Source: Desulfosarcina widdelii
GTDB lineage: Bacteria > Desulfobacterota > Desulfobacteria > Desulfobacterales > Desulfosarcinaceae
Assembly: GCF_009688965.1 (NCBI RefSeq)
Contig: NZ_AP021875.1
Coordinates: forward strand, 6,262,001-6,326,000
Reading direction: 5' to 3'
DNA length: 64,000 nt
Shown here in pieces: positions 28,122 through 35,777 of this stretch. The notes under the pieces were generated by a model that was not told where the DNA came from, made no database searches, and saw nothing but the letters and a program-made list of their open reading frames with translations. Each line of letters begins with the position of its first letter. The stretch's first letter is position 1. Both the position numbers and the translations under genes were made by a program.

Positions 28122-28139
28122 TTCCATCATTTGATGGAA
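28122..28139. promoter_or_regulatory. candidate TetR operator palindrome
   Basis: TTCCATCA and TGATGGAA face each other across TT: perfect 8-base arms, 18 bases in all. It lies upstream of the TetR gene and suits autoregulation by a homodimer. I did not find a second good copy in front of the fusion operon, so its link to that operon is uncertain. Confidence 0.5.
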
Positions 28140-28270
28140 TATTAAGCGGTAATCATTTTGAATGTCAAGGCCAATTTTTGGAGGACTGTATAAAAATTCG
28201 AGATAACGTCTTGCGAATTCAAAGAAATAAGGCTATCGCGTGTGACGCGAGCAGCGTTCAGCAGCGACCA

Positions 28271-28307
28271 GGAATGAAGCGTAATGCAGATATCGGGTTT
28301 TTTATGG
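28271..28307 (-). repeat. half copy of element R1 (inverted orientation)
   Basis: The complement reads CCATAAAAAACCCGATATCT followed by GCATTACGCTTCATTCC, matching the left half of R1 copies 1 and 3. The right half is absent. It lies in front of the poly-Asp gene and looks like a decayed or partial copy. Confidence 0.6.
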
Positions 28308-28319
28308 TTTTTTCAACGC

Positions 28320-28347
28320 TTTACTTTTTTGCCAGCGGACTTATAAT
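28320..28347 (+). promoter_or_regulatory. candidate sigma-70 promoter for the poly-Asp gene
   Basis: TTTACT at 28320-28325 and TATAAT at 28342-28347 are 16 bases apart, and the ATG follows 33 bases later. The -10 is a perfect match and the -35 is weak. Confidence 0.45.
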
Positions 28348-28380
28348 GCATCCACCGAAAATCGATGCAAGGAGTGTTTC

Positions 28381-28731
28381 ATGATCGAAGATATCGAAGT
28401 CCCCAAAAAACTGATGGGTTCTTTCAAACGCGTGGTCCGGCGCATTCCCGTGGATTTGAAAAAAGACGAAGAGCTGATCCGGACCGTTGTGGCCTACCTG
28501 GAGTTGGGAGGCGAGAAGCTGGCCCGACAGGCCGTAGAGGCTGCCAAACAAACCCTCGCGCTGGAAGTGGCCCAAAGAAGGAAAAAAGCACGGGAAGAAG
28601 CTCTGATAAGGGCTGCCGAGGCGCGGCTGGCCGCAGCCGAGGAGGATTCCGAAGGGGATGACGACGACTTCGATGACGATGATGATGATGATGATGATGA
28701 TGACGACGACCCGGACGACAAAGATTATTGA
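28381..28731 (+). CDS. small charged protein with poly-Asp C-terminal tail
   Basis: A 116-residue protein. Residues 1-45 are mixed, and residues ~45-90 form an alanine/arginine-rich helix, likely coiled (RQAVEAAKQTLALEVAQRRK). The last ~25 residues are almost all Asp, encoded by a GAT/GAC run at about 28655-28720. AAGGAGTG precedes the ATG. Acidic tails bind divalent metals or mimic nucleic acid; no function is known here. The trinucleotide run should be prone to length change. Confidence 0.7.
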   Translation: MIEDIEVPKKLMGSFKRVVRRIPVDLKKDEELIRTVVAYLELGGEKLARQAVEAAKQTLALEVAQRRKKAREEALIRAAEARLAAAEEDSEGDDDDFDDDDDDDDDDDDDPDDKDY

Positions 28732-28747
28732 TCGCCGTCTGCAGGTT

Positions 28748-28766
28748 GGAACCGCCGGGCGGTTCC
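28748..28766 (+). terminator. short GC hairpin after the poly-Asp gene
   Basis: GGAACCG and CGGTTCC are separated by CCGGG, 16 bases after the stop codon. There is no T-run behind it, so it is at best a weak terminator or a 3' stabilising hairpin. Confidence 0.35.
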
Positions 28767-28902
28767 GTTAGCCCCATCTCTTCTTCCGATATTCGAAACC
28801 GGTCCGTGGCCCGGTCCCCGTGAAGCGTCCGCGCCTAATGCGGCGGATTTTCGTAGGTGACCGACATTTGCCTGTCGCACCTGTATTCCCTCCAGGCTAC
28901 CC

Positions 28903-29772
28903 ATGACGCCCCTTTTCAACAATCTCGACCGGGAGGAGGCCCATACTTACAGCCTCGTCCTCAAAGCGGTTGGTATCGGCAATCGGGTGGTGGGCGTCGA
29001 AGAAGGATACCGCATCGATGTCCCCGAGCCCTATCTCGATGCGGCCCTGGATGCCGTCGTGCGTTATCGGGAGGAAAATTTGCCCATCGACGCGCAGGAT
29101 TTTACTCCCCGCGGTCCTGCCAAACGTATGAACCTTTCCGGCGTCTTTGTGGCCGTCCTGCTGCTCAGCGTCCATTTGGCCGTGATGTCCAGCTCCGCTC
29201 CTGACGATTATTTCAAAATCTTCGGCGCACAAGCCCGCAGCATTCGATCCGGCGAAAGCTACCGATGTGTCACGGCCCTGGTGCTGCATGCCGACGATGC
29301 TCATATTGCCGGCAACATGGCTGCCACGGCGCTTTTTGGAGGTGCCGTCTGCGCCATTACCGGCAACGGCGTTGGATGGCTGATGATCCTGCTTTGCGGC
29401 GTGGCCGGCAATCTGGTTAACGCCATGGTGGTGTCAGCCGGTCATCTTTCCATTGGTGCCTCCACAGCCGTTTTTGGCGCTGTCGGGATTCTTTGCACTC
29501 TGCAGGCGGTGCGGTTGGTGTTGTTCGGCAGAGGCTGGAAAAAAGCGGTGGCGGCCTTAGGGGCCGGCATGGCTTTGCTGGCTTTTCTGGGTTCCAGCGC
29601 TCGCAGCGATCTGGGCGCCCACCTTTTCGGTTTTGTCTGCGGGCTGCCGATGGGAGGTGTTTACCAGCTGTGGGTCGAGGACCGGATGGGAAAAAAAGGG
29701 CAGATCCTATGTGGCGTCCTGGCGGCTGCCATACTGGTCGCCGCCTGGCTGAAGGGCGTCTGGTCGTCCTGA
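28903..29772 (+). CDS. rhomboid-family intramembrane serine protease
   Basis: A 289-residue protein. Residues 1-75 are soluble, and six or seven membrane spans follow. The catalytic Ser is in HLSIGASTAVFGAVG, the His in SDLGAHLFGFVCGLP, and the conserved HIAGNMAATALFGG loop lies in between. It cleaves membrane proteins within the lipid bilayer. The start codon has only a weak ribosome binding site. It is the last plus-strand gene before the convergent methionine aminopeptidase gene. Confidence 0.85.
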   Translation: MTPLFNNLDREEAHTYSLVLKAVGIGNRVVGVEEGYRIDVPEPYLDAALDAVVRYREENLPIDAQDFTPRGPAKRMNLSGVFVAVLLLSVHLAVMSSSAPDDYFKIFGAQARSIRSGESYRCVTALVLHADDAHIAGNMAATALFGGAVCAITGNGVGWLMILLCGVAGNLVNAMVVSAGHLSIGASTAVFGAVGILCTLQAVRLVLFGRGWKKAVAALGAGMALLAFLGSSARSDLGAHLFGFVCGLPMGGVYQLWVEDRMGKKGQILCGVLAAAILVAAWLKGVWSS

Positions 29773-29803
29773 CCATTGAGGCGGATGGGGCCGCCAATTG
29801 CCG

Positions 29804-30700
29804 CTATAACGGATAGGGTGTGAGGCTTTCGAAGCCGGTTTCGGTGACCACCAGGGTCTGTTCGAACTGGGCGGAAAGAGATCCGTCCTTTGTCACTGCC
29901 GTCCAGCCGTCGTCGAGAACGACGAGTTCTTTTTTACCGAGATTGATCATCGGTTCGATGGTGAACACCATCCCCGGCATCAGTCTGACGCCGGTTCCCG
30001 GTCTGCCGTAGTGGGGGATCTGCGGCGCTTCGTGAAAATCTAATCCCACACCGTGGCCGACGAATTCGCGGACAACCGAGCAGCCCTGGCGCTCTGCGTA
30101 GGACTGAATGGCGTAGCCGATATCGCCCACGGAATTGCCTGGCTTGACGGCCGCCATACCGATGGCCAGACTCTGACGGGCGACTTCGACGATCTTGCGG
30201 GCATCGGCTCCGGGCGTGCCGACGAAAAACGTACGGCTCGCATCGGCATAATAGCCTTCCAGGATGGAGGTGACATCCACGTTGATGATGTCGCCGTCTT
30301 CAAGCACCCGGCCGCCGGGAATGCCGTGGCAGATCACTTCGTTGATACTCAGGCACACGCTTTTTGGAAAACCCCGGTAATTCAGTGGGGCGGGAACGGC
30401 ACCGTGGCGAATGGTAAAATCGTGAACCAGGGTGTTGAGTTCTTCGGTAACCGCACCCGGTCGAATATGGCCGGCCACCAGATCCAGGGTTTCGATGACC
30501 AGGCGTCCGGCCCGGCGAATCCCCTGGATCTGTTCAGGCGTCTTGATGCGAATGCGGTGTCTTTTGGCGTATTGCAGGTCATCGGGCGGGGGCGATGCGG
30601 TTTTGTTGAGGCAGCAATGCTTGTATTTTTTTCCACTGCCGCAGGGGCAGGGGGCATTCCGGCTGATTTTTCCCGTGTCGACTTTCTTTTTTTTCACCAA
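29804..30700 (-). CDS. map: type I methionine aminopeptidase with SEC-C zinc motif
   Basis: A 298-residue enzyme that removes the initiator Met. The N-terminal SEC-C zinc motif, APCPCGSGKKYKHCC, is followed by a helical linker and the M24 fold. Metal ligands are visible in NVDVTSILEGYYADASRTFF (two Asp), VGHGVGLDFHE (His), FTIEPMINLG (Glu) and SAQFEQTLVVTE (Glu). The start is non-ATG: TTG at 30700 or GTG at 30697, behind AAAAAGGA. The zinc motif probably helps ribosome docking, as in other SEC-C MetAPs. Confidence 0.92.
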   Translation of the reverse strand: MVKKKKVDTGKISRNAPCPCGSGKKYKHCCLNKTASPPPDDLQYAKRHRIRIKTPEQIQGIRRAGRLVIETLDLVAGHIRPGAVTEELNTLVHDFTIRHGAVPAPLNYRGFPKSVCLSINEVICHGIPGGRVLEDGDIINVDVTSILEGYYADASRTFFVGTPGADARKIVEVARQSLAIGMAAVKPGNSVGDIGYAIQSYAERQGCSVVREFVGHGVGLDFHEAPQIPHYGRPGTGVRLMPGMVFTIEPMINLGKKELVVLDDGWTAVTKDGSLSAQFEQTLVVTETGFESLTPYPL

Positions 30701-30783
30701 AACGGTCCTTTTTAATTGTATTGCAGACTTGGGATATCAAGATTGGGAATGTATCGGAACAGGTATCGAACTGTCAAACCCAA

Positions 30784-30815
30784 AAAAAATGGCGGCCGAT
30801 CAGGCCGCCATTTTT
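30784..30815. terminator. bidirectional rho-independent terminator between divergent genes
   Basis: ATGGCGGCC and GGCCGCCAT pair across GATCA, with an A-run before and a T-run after, so it works in both directions. It lies upstream of both map and the zinc-repeat gene, where no listed gene needs a terminator. The rest of 30701-31034 shows no coding frame. A small RNA ending here, or a map leader attenuator, are possible. Confidence 0.7.
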
Positions 30816-31034
30816 CAAGGAAGAGGAGCGGAAAGGAGTTTGGCGCACTCATTTCTAAGCGCTTACCGATAGTATCGGCCCTGATGCCGCGGACCTTTAG
30901 TTATTTTTTATTGCCGTGGATCGTTTGTCCTGTTTGAGAACCGGCATCGTCTATGGTATGAACCGCCGAAGATTGGCTTGCCGCCATCGGGCCTGTTAGA
31001 AATTCGTTACCTAATCCATTGCTGGAGGCATACT

Positions 31035-31394
31035 ATGACCAACACGGACAACGACTGGGACCGCCGGGTATTATGCAGCGACGGCAACTGCATCGGCGTT
31101 GTCGGTTCCGACGGACGCTGCAAGGTTTGCGGTTTGCCCTATGAGGGCGAGTTGCCGATACCCGCGGAGGATGCCTCTGAAACCGGGGATGAAATCAACC
31201 GTGTTCCACCCGAGGCATCGACCGACAGCGAACAAATGCCAGACACCGACGCGCTCGAAGCCGAGGAAGGGAAGGATGCCGCCGACGACTGGGAAGATCG
31301 AGTTTTGTGTGTCGACGGCAACTGCATCGGCGTCATCGGCCCCGACGGTCGCTGCAAGGTCTGCGGAAAACCCCATCCCGGAAAAGAGACATGA
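31035..31394 (+). CDS. small protein with two tandem Cys4 (zinc-finger-like) repeats
   Basis: A 119-residue protein made of two near-identical ~27-residue modules joined by an acidic, Pro-rich linker. Module one has VLCSDGNCIGVVGSDGRCKV and module two VLCVDGNCIGVIGPDGRCKV, each ending CG. Each has four Cys spaced to bind a metal. GGAGG precedes the ATG, which decides this start over one 19 codons upstream. It is translationally coupled to the next gene by ATGA. Function unknown. Confidence 0.75.
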   Translation: MTNTDNDWDRRVLCSDGNCIGVVGSDGRCKVCGLPYEGELPIPAEDASETGDEINRVPPEASTDSEQMPDTDALEAEEGKDAADDWEDRVLCVDGNCIGVIGPDGRCKVCGKPHPGKET

Positions 31395-31579
31395 CCCACC
31401 AAATTGAAAAAGATCCTGTTCTGGTCGATGCCTTGAAGACCGTCTCCGATTTCATTCAACAGGTGACCGGTGCCGCACCGACATCAGCAGAGATGGCCGA
31501 CGCATTGACCCGCTATTTCGTCTTGAACGAAATCAAGGAGCATATTGTGATGCTGCGGGACGGGGAGGGGGATGGTTGA
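31391..31579 (+). CDS. 62-residue helical protein coupled to the Cys4-repeat gene
   Basis: The ATG overlaps the previous stop (ATGA). The protein is acidic and mostly helical, with DPVLVDALKTVSDFIQQVTG and DALTRYFVLNEIKEHIVMLR, and no membrane span. I do not recognise it. The tight overlap suggests it partners the zinc-repeat protein. No terminator is evident downstream. Confidence 0.6.
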   Translation: MTHQIEKDPVLVDALKTVSDFIQQVTGAAPTSAEMADALTRYFVLNEIKEHIVMLRDGEGDG

Positions 31580-31643
31580 AAGCGTAACGCTGAAAGGTCA
31601 AAGCTGAAGACTGAGGGGTTTGAAAGCTGATTGATGGTGCGGG

Positions 31644-32042
31644 CTAGGGTTCCCAGCGGTTGCCTCCCTTATGCTTCAGATCGATGTACTGCACCGTTCC
31701 CCGTTCACTGATAAACATGGTGAGCAGCCAACTGACGAGGCTGATAAAAAGGGAGCCCAAAAGGGCGCTTCCAAAGCCATCGACATCGAATCCGCCGATG
31801 ACGCCGGATGCCATCATCAAAAGGATGGCGTTGATGACGAATGTGAACAGCCCGAGGGTGAGAATGGTCAAAGGAAGGGTCAGAATCAGCAGGACCGGGC
31901 GAAAGAAAGCGTTCAGGATGCCCAGAACCGCGGCAGCCATAACGGCTGCGGGCAGCCCGGATACGCGAATGCCATCAATCATGTATGCGGCCATGAAAAT
32001 GGCAAACGTTAGAAACAGCCACCTGACGGCGATTCCTTTCAA
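31644..32042 (-). CDS. phage-holin-family (PF04020-type) small membrane protein
   Basis: A 132-residue protein with four membrane spans: WLFLTFAIFMAAYMI, AVLGILNAFFRPVLLILTLP, FVINAILLMMAS and ALLGSLFISLVSWLLTMFI. The NAFFRPVLLILTLPLTILTLG signature is that of the family often labelled mycobacterial phage holin IV, which is common in chromosomes. There are no phage genes nearby, so lysis is not implied. Its role is unknown. Confidence 0.75.
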   Translation of the reverse strand: MKGIAVRWLFLTFAIFMAAYMIDGIRVSGLPAAVMAAAVLGILNAFFRPVLLILTLPLTILTLGLFTFVINAILLMMASGVIGGFDVDGFGSALLGSLFISLVSWLLTMFISERGTVQYIDLKHKGGNRWEP

Positions 32043-32088
32043 GGTAGGTCTTCCATGCGGAGATCGGGTATGCTTGAATCGACTGCGA

Positions 32089-32367
32089 TCAATTGATTTT
32101 GTCGCGCAATTTGCCGGAGCATTTAAAAGTAACCACCCGGCGCTCGGATAACATCATTTCCTCTCCCGTAGCCGGGTTTCTGCCTTTGCGTTTCTTTTTT
32201 TCCTTCACACAGAACTTTCCGAACCCGCTGACCAGAACGTTCTCTCCCGTTGACAGGGAGTCTTTTATGATTTCAAGCAGGGTCTCGACGGTTTCGGTCG
32301 CCTTTATTTTGGTGAGTCCGGTCTGATCCTGGATGTTCTCCACGATTTGCGCTTTTGTCAGGCTCAT
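32089..32367 (-). CDS. ihfA: integration host factor alpha subunit
   Basis: A 92-residue DNA-bending protein of the HU/IHF family. It begins MSLTKAQIVENIQDQTGLTK. The DNA-binding arm has GRNPATGEEMML, with the Pro that intercalates into the minor groove, and the body has LVSGFGKFCVKEKKKRKGRN. Pairing with a beta subunit is expected. The start is fixed by GGAGGGG upstream; an open frame 23 codons longer has no such site. Similarity to IHF-alpha is stronger than to HU because of the ...TGLTKIKATETVETLL region. Confidence 0.88.
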   Translation of the reverse strand: MSLTKAQIVENIQDQTGLTKIKATETVETLLEIIKDSLSTGENVLVSGFGKFCVKEKKKRKGRNPATGEEMMLSERRVVTFKCSGKLRDKIN

Positions 32368-32776
32368 GCTGCTATTCCCCTCCGCATAGTTTGTATAGCA
32401 ATCCCGACCTGAATCGCCCGGCGTTGCATCCAGCAACGACCGTAAAACGGCGTCAGACCGTGCCGATACGGCTAACCACCTAAATTGTTAGTGATAAATA
32501 CGACCATCACGATTAACTTGATGTCAGGAGTTGGCTCATTTGTCAAGAAAATATAGAAAATTAAGTACTTGTGCCGATATCGCGTGAAGGGCGTCAGGTG
32601 TGGGTTTTTCTATAACTATTAGAAATAATATGGGATTATCTGTTTTCACATAAAAACATGATGAGGTTTGGCCTTCATCGGAAGGATGCCGGCGCCATCC
32701 GGCAGGGACCATGGCCCGAAATTAATGGTCAATCCGGGGATGGTCCGACCATTTATTTTATGATTCAAGTGGGTTA
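32368..32776. other. AT-rich intergenic region upstream of ihfA
   Basis: About 410 bases without a supported gene. The part from 32510 to 32660 is AT-rich (for example AAGAAAATATAGAAAATTAA). A short palindrome, ATGGTC-C-GACCAT, lies at 32740-32752. It should carry the ihfA promoter. I see no tRNA or recognised RNA motif. Confidence 0.35.
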
Positions 32777-32818
32777 AAAAAGCCGGGAGATGCGCCGTCG
32801 GCGTTTCGCCCGGCTTTT
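32777..32818 (-). terminator. rho-independent terminator of the M24 peptidase gene
   Basis: GCCGGG at 32782-32787 pairs with CCCGGC at 32809-32814, with an inner CGCCG/CGGCG stem. Read on the minus strand it ends in a run of Ts. It starts 5 bases after the stop of the M24 gene. Confidence 0.75.
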
Positions 32819-32822
32819 CAGA

Positions 32823-34040
32823 TTATTCGATGACTTCCACTCCCAGCGGATAGCGGGACATGGCCTCGCAGCCCGAGGGCGTCAGGACAATGGGATTTTC
32901 GTAGCGAAAGCCGATCCCCTCTTCAGGACAGGCATACTGCATGGCACAGATCAGGACTTCATTTTCCCGATAGACGTGGTCCGGATTGGTCCAGTAGGGA
33001 AAGGGGCCGTCATTTAAGCCGATGCGCCACTCGTCCCCCATCATTCCGATGCCGTGTTCAAAGCCGGGAACCATGTAGTCGGCAAACTCGCGCGACTCGG
33101 CAAAGTCCATCATCTCTTCGGCCAGTTGGGACGGGGTGATTCCCGGACGGTAAGTTTCAAGGGTCAGCTTGACGATGTCGATGAAGTTGTTGGCGTGCCA
33201 CCACTGGCGGTCCGTTGCGCTGCCGATAAAATAGTTGTGGCTATGATCGCCCAGTCCCAGTTTGAACATGGCGTGGATGTCAACCATCAGGGGTTCGCCG
33301 GGTGCAACGCGTTTGCGGGTGGCCGGCGTGCAGGCGCCTCCCATGTATCCGGTGCGGTGCCCGCTGGCGATTTCGTTGCCGCCGGTAAAGGACCATTCCC
33401 ATTCGCTGCCCGCCTTGCGCATGGCATAGCCCGCCAGGCCGGCGATCTCCGTTTCGGTCATGTCCTTGTAGCCACCGTTGGAAAGGGCCTCGAAAACCGC
33501 CTGGTGACCCACATCGACGATGCGCGAGGCTTCGCGAAAACGGTTGATGGTGCCGGAATCCTTGATCAGGGCCAACCGGTCGACGATGGTGTGGGCATTG
33601 ACCAACTCAGCGTCGGCCAGGGCGGCTTGAAACTGCTGGTATTCGTAGTGGGTGAGGTTGCCCTCGGGCAGATAATTGGACATGCCGCTTTCGATGCCGA
33701 CGCGGCCTTTGCCTCCCTTCAGATGGCCCAGGATGCAGTCGGATATCTGTTCGATCTGGTCCTGCCCGCCCATGGGGGCGAATCCCAGGACATGGTCTTC
33801 GTCCAGCCAGGAGTCATCGGCCACCCGGGCGGCGTCGATAACGAAGGTGAAGGCCGTGGGCAGGCCCTGGGCCGGGATCACCACGAAACTGCGCCAGGGG
33901 CAGAAGGCATCCAGGGTCCAGGAGAGGGTCCGCAGGCGCGAGCCTAAGTAGACGTCGATGTTTTCATTGGCCATGGCCTCCTGAATGGCCTGGATGCGGC
34001 CGGGAAAATCGATATAGTAGGGATCGTTTTTCGGATTCAT
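32823..34040 (-). CDS. M24-family metallopeptidase (Xaa-Pro peptidase/creatinase fold)
   Basis: A 405-residue protein. An N-terminal creatinase-like domain precedes a pita-bread M24 domain. Candidate metal ligands are retained: two Asp 11 residues apart in MVDIHAMFKLGLGDHSHN, His in PGFEHGIGMMGDEW, and Glu in PEEGIGFRYENPIVL. It likely hydrolyses a peptide or related amide. GGAGG before MNPKND decides the start, 6 codons inside the longest frame. It ends an operon with the SCP2 protein and TetR regulator, which is an odd setting for a peptidase. Confidence 0.8.
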   Translation of the reverse strand: MNPKNDPYYIDFPGRIQAIQEAMANENIDVYLGSRLRTLSWTLDAFCPWRSFVVIPAQGLPTAFTFVIDAARVADDSWLDEDHVLGFAPMGGQDQIEQISDCILGHLKGGKGRVGIESGMSNYLPEGNLTHYEYQQFQAALADAELVNAHTIVDRLALIKDSGTINRFREASRIVDVGHQAVFEALSNGGYKDMTETEIAGLAGYAMRKAGSEWEWSFTGGNEIASGHRTGYMGGACTPATRKRVAPGEPLMVDIHAMFKLGLGDHSHNYFIGSATDRQWWHANNFIDIVKLTLETYRPGITPSQLAEEMMDFAESREFADYMVPGFEHGIGMMGDEWRIGLNDGPFPYWTNPDHVYRENEVLICAMQYACPEEGIGFRYENPIVLTPSGCEAMSRYPLGVEVIE

Positions 34041-34054
34041 GGGCAACCTCCGTA

Positions 34055-34456
34055 TCAATAGGATGCAGGGATGGTGGAGAGAACCTTGTTGAGCCGGTCG
34101 GCGATGGATGCCAGCTTGAGGGCCTTGACCATGTTGCCTTTCAGCTTGAGCTTGCCGGTCATCAGCGCTCGCTGAGAACCGAGTTCCGCTCTCGATATGC
34201 GGGCGAAGGTGTCGTAGGCGCCGGTAATCCGGAACTCCGCTTCCGGCGGTTCTCCTTCCCCGACGGAAAGGGTTTCCAGGCGGCCGTCACGGAATCCGAA
34301 AAAGAGATAGCGGTCCTTGCCGTCCGGGCATTGGGTGTAGATGTTGGACATGGACGAAGTGATGCGTTTCATTTTCTCCGGTTCCAGTTCCGCCTTGAGT
34401 CGCTTTTCGGCTTCGTCGCGCCATTCGGCGCTCAAATAGACTAGTTGATCTGCCAT
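34055..34456 (-). CDS. SCP2-like (sterol carrier) lipid-binding protein
   Basis: A 133-residue single-domain protein with the SCP2 pattern: an N-terminal helix (LSAEWRDEAEKRLKAEL), a beta section with RYLFFGFRDGRLETLSVG and AEFRITGAYDTFARIS, and the C-terminal MTGKLKLKGNMVKALKL motif. Compare GDIMKSQLIERLF in the fusion proteins. It binds lipid or acyl-CoA-like ligands. TAGGAGGG precedes the ATG. It lies between the TetR gene and the M24 gene. Confidence 0.8.
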   Translation of the reverse strand: MADQLVYLSAEWRDEAEKRLKAELEPEKMKRITSSMSNIYTQCPDGKDRYLFFGFRDGRLETLSVGEGEPPEAEFRITGAYDTFARISRAELGSQRALMTGKLKLKGNMVKALKLASIADRLNKVLSTIPASY

Positions 34457-34481
34457 GGCCGCCCTCCTATAAGTGTGGGTG

Positions 34482-35072
34482 TTAATTGCTATCAGGTAGC
34501 AGCAGGCCGTGGGTCATCAATTCCAGGGCCTGTTCGAACATTTGCTCCAGGCGCTTCTCCTCGTTGCGGATGTATGCACGGATGATCAGCATTTTATAGA
34601 TGCCGAAAATGGTTTCCGCCGCCGTGTCCATATCTACTTTCCGAAAACGCCCAAGCCGAATGCCCCGTTTCAACAGGGTCTTGACCATCTCTATGGAAGC
34701 GGCGTTGATTGCCGCATAGGGATCGTTGCCGGGAAACATGGGAAAGATGTCCGGGTCTGCCGCCAGCACCTGCCTGAGATCGCGATCGGTGGCCAGGTAG
34801 GTCACCGCGCTGCGGCACATCACCAGGAATTGATTCTCCACCCCGGATTCTTCGGCGATGGCGCGGCGGACGTTGTCCTGCCAGCGCAACAGGGCCCAGG
34901 AAACCGTTTTTTCGTAAAGATCCCGCTTGTTTTTCGCATAGCGGTAGAGATTGCCCTTGGTCATGGTCAAGCGGTCGGCGATATCCTGAACGGTTGTTTT
35001 CCTGAACCCGTAACGGGCGAAAACCTCCAGGGCGGCGGCAAAAATAATGTCGTTTTCGATTTTTGGCTTCAT
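34482..35072 (-). CDS. TetR-family transcriptional regulator
   Basis: A 196-residue regulator. The helix-turn-helix is IIFAAALEVFARYGFRKTTV followed by IADRLTMTKGNLYRYAKNK. The ATG at 35072 is preferred over the TTG at 35090; neither has a strong ribosome binding site. It is 25 bases upstream of the SCP2 gene on the same strand. A perfect palindrome overlaps the leader, so autoregulation is likely. Confidence 0.87.
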   Translation of the reverse strand: MKPKIENDIIFAAALEVFARYGFRKTTVQDIADRLTMTKGNLYRYAKNKRDLYEKTVSWALLRWQDNVRRAIAEESGVENQFLVMCRSAVTYLATDRDLRQVLAADPDIFPMFPGNDPYAAINAASIEMVKTLLKRGIRLGRFRKVDMDTAAETIFGIYKMLIIRAYIRNEEKRLEQMFEQALELMTHGLLLPDSN

Positions 35073-35085
35073 AGTTATAATAATG

Positions 35086-35104
35086 AACAAATAATTTATT
35101 TGTT
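35086..35104. promoter_or_regulatory. candidate TetR operator (perfect palindrome)
   Basis: AACAAATAA-T-TTATTTGTT, with 9-base arms around one base, lies 13 bases upstream of the TetR ATG. The position would block initiation by the repressor it encodes. It is AT-only apart from one pair, so chance occurrence is less unlikely than for a GC-rich dyad. Confidence 0.45.
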
Positions 35105-35203
35105 TATTTATTTGAGTTGCGGATAGAAGTCAAGCAGCCATTGATTGTAAAATAAAATTTTCCGTCCTACGATCATGTAACCATTATCCATTTCTCCCGT
35201 TAT

Positions 35204-35683
35204 ATGTTTACTGTGGATACTTACGACTGTTTCTACCGAGAAAACAAAGATCGGGTTTACGCCTATCTGCTGCGGATGACCAGGGACGTTCAACTCGCCG
35301 GGGATCTGACCCAGGAGAGCTTTGCCCGCTGCCTCTCCAGCTATGGGCGCAATGGCAGCAACCGGGCCCTTTTGTACACCATCGCCCGCAATGCAGCCCT
35401 GGATGCGGTCCGCAAGCGGCGCGAGGAGGCTTTGGGCGATAATGAAGAGATCGCTTCGGCGGCCAATCCGGAGTGTCAGTTGATGGAAAAGGAGGCCTTC
35501 GGGCGAATGCTCGATGCCATCGGAAAGCTTAATCCGGTAGACCGCGAGCTGATCTCCTTGCTGGCCACCGAAGCCTTTTCATATCGGGAGATCGGCAAGC
35601 TGCTCAAGATCAGTGAGACCAATGTGAAAGTGCGCGTTCACCGGGCGCGGCTGAGGCTGAAGGCGCTTCTTGATGCCCAATGA
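35204..35683 (+). CDS. ECF-type RNA polymerase sigma factor
   Basis: A 159-residue sigma-70 family protein of the extracytoplasmic-function class. Region 2 has VYAYLLRMTRDVQLAGDLTQ and ESFARCLSSYG; region 4 has SYREIGKLLKISETNVKVRV followed by HRARLRLKALL. There is no extra C-terminal domain. It heads a four-gene set. The next gene has the shape of a membrane anti-sigma factor. No clear Shine-Dalgarno site precedes the ATG. It is divergent from the TetR gene, with 131 bases between. Confidence 0.9.
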   Translation: MFTVDTYDCFYRENKDRVYAYLLRMTRDVQLAGDLTQESFARCLSSYGRNGSNRALLYTIARNAALDAVRKRREEALGDNEEIASAANPECQLMEKEAFGRMLDAIGKLNPVDRELISLLATEAFSYREIGKLLKISETNVKVRVHRARLRLKALLDAQ

Positions 35684-35777
35684 ATGCGAGGGATTCCCGT
35701 CTTCTCGGCGTTCACGATAGGAACAACGTCATTTGGCAAAACGATTACCATGGTGCTAAACGATTTGGAGACGAATG

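Noticed and set aside
31644..32042. prophage remnant suggested by the holin-type protein
   Set aside because: No integrase, capsid, lysin or attachment site is nearby. This family is common in bacterial chromosomes.
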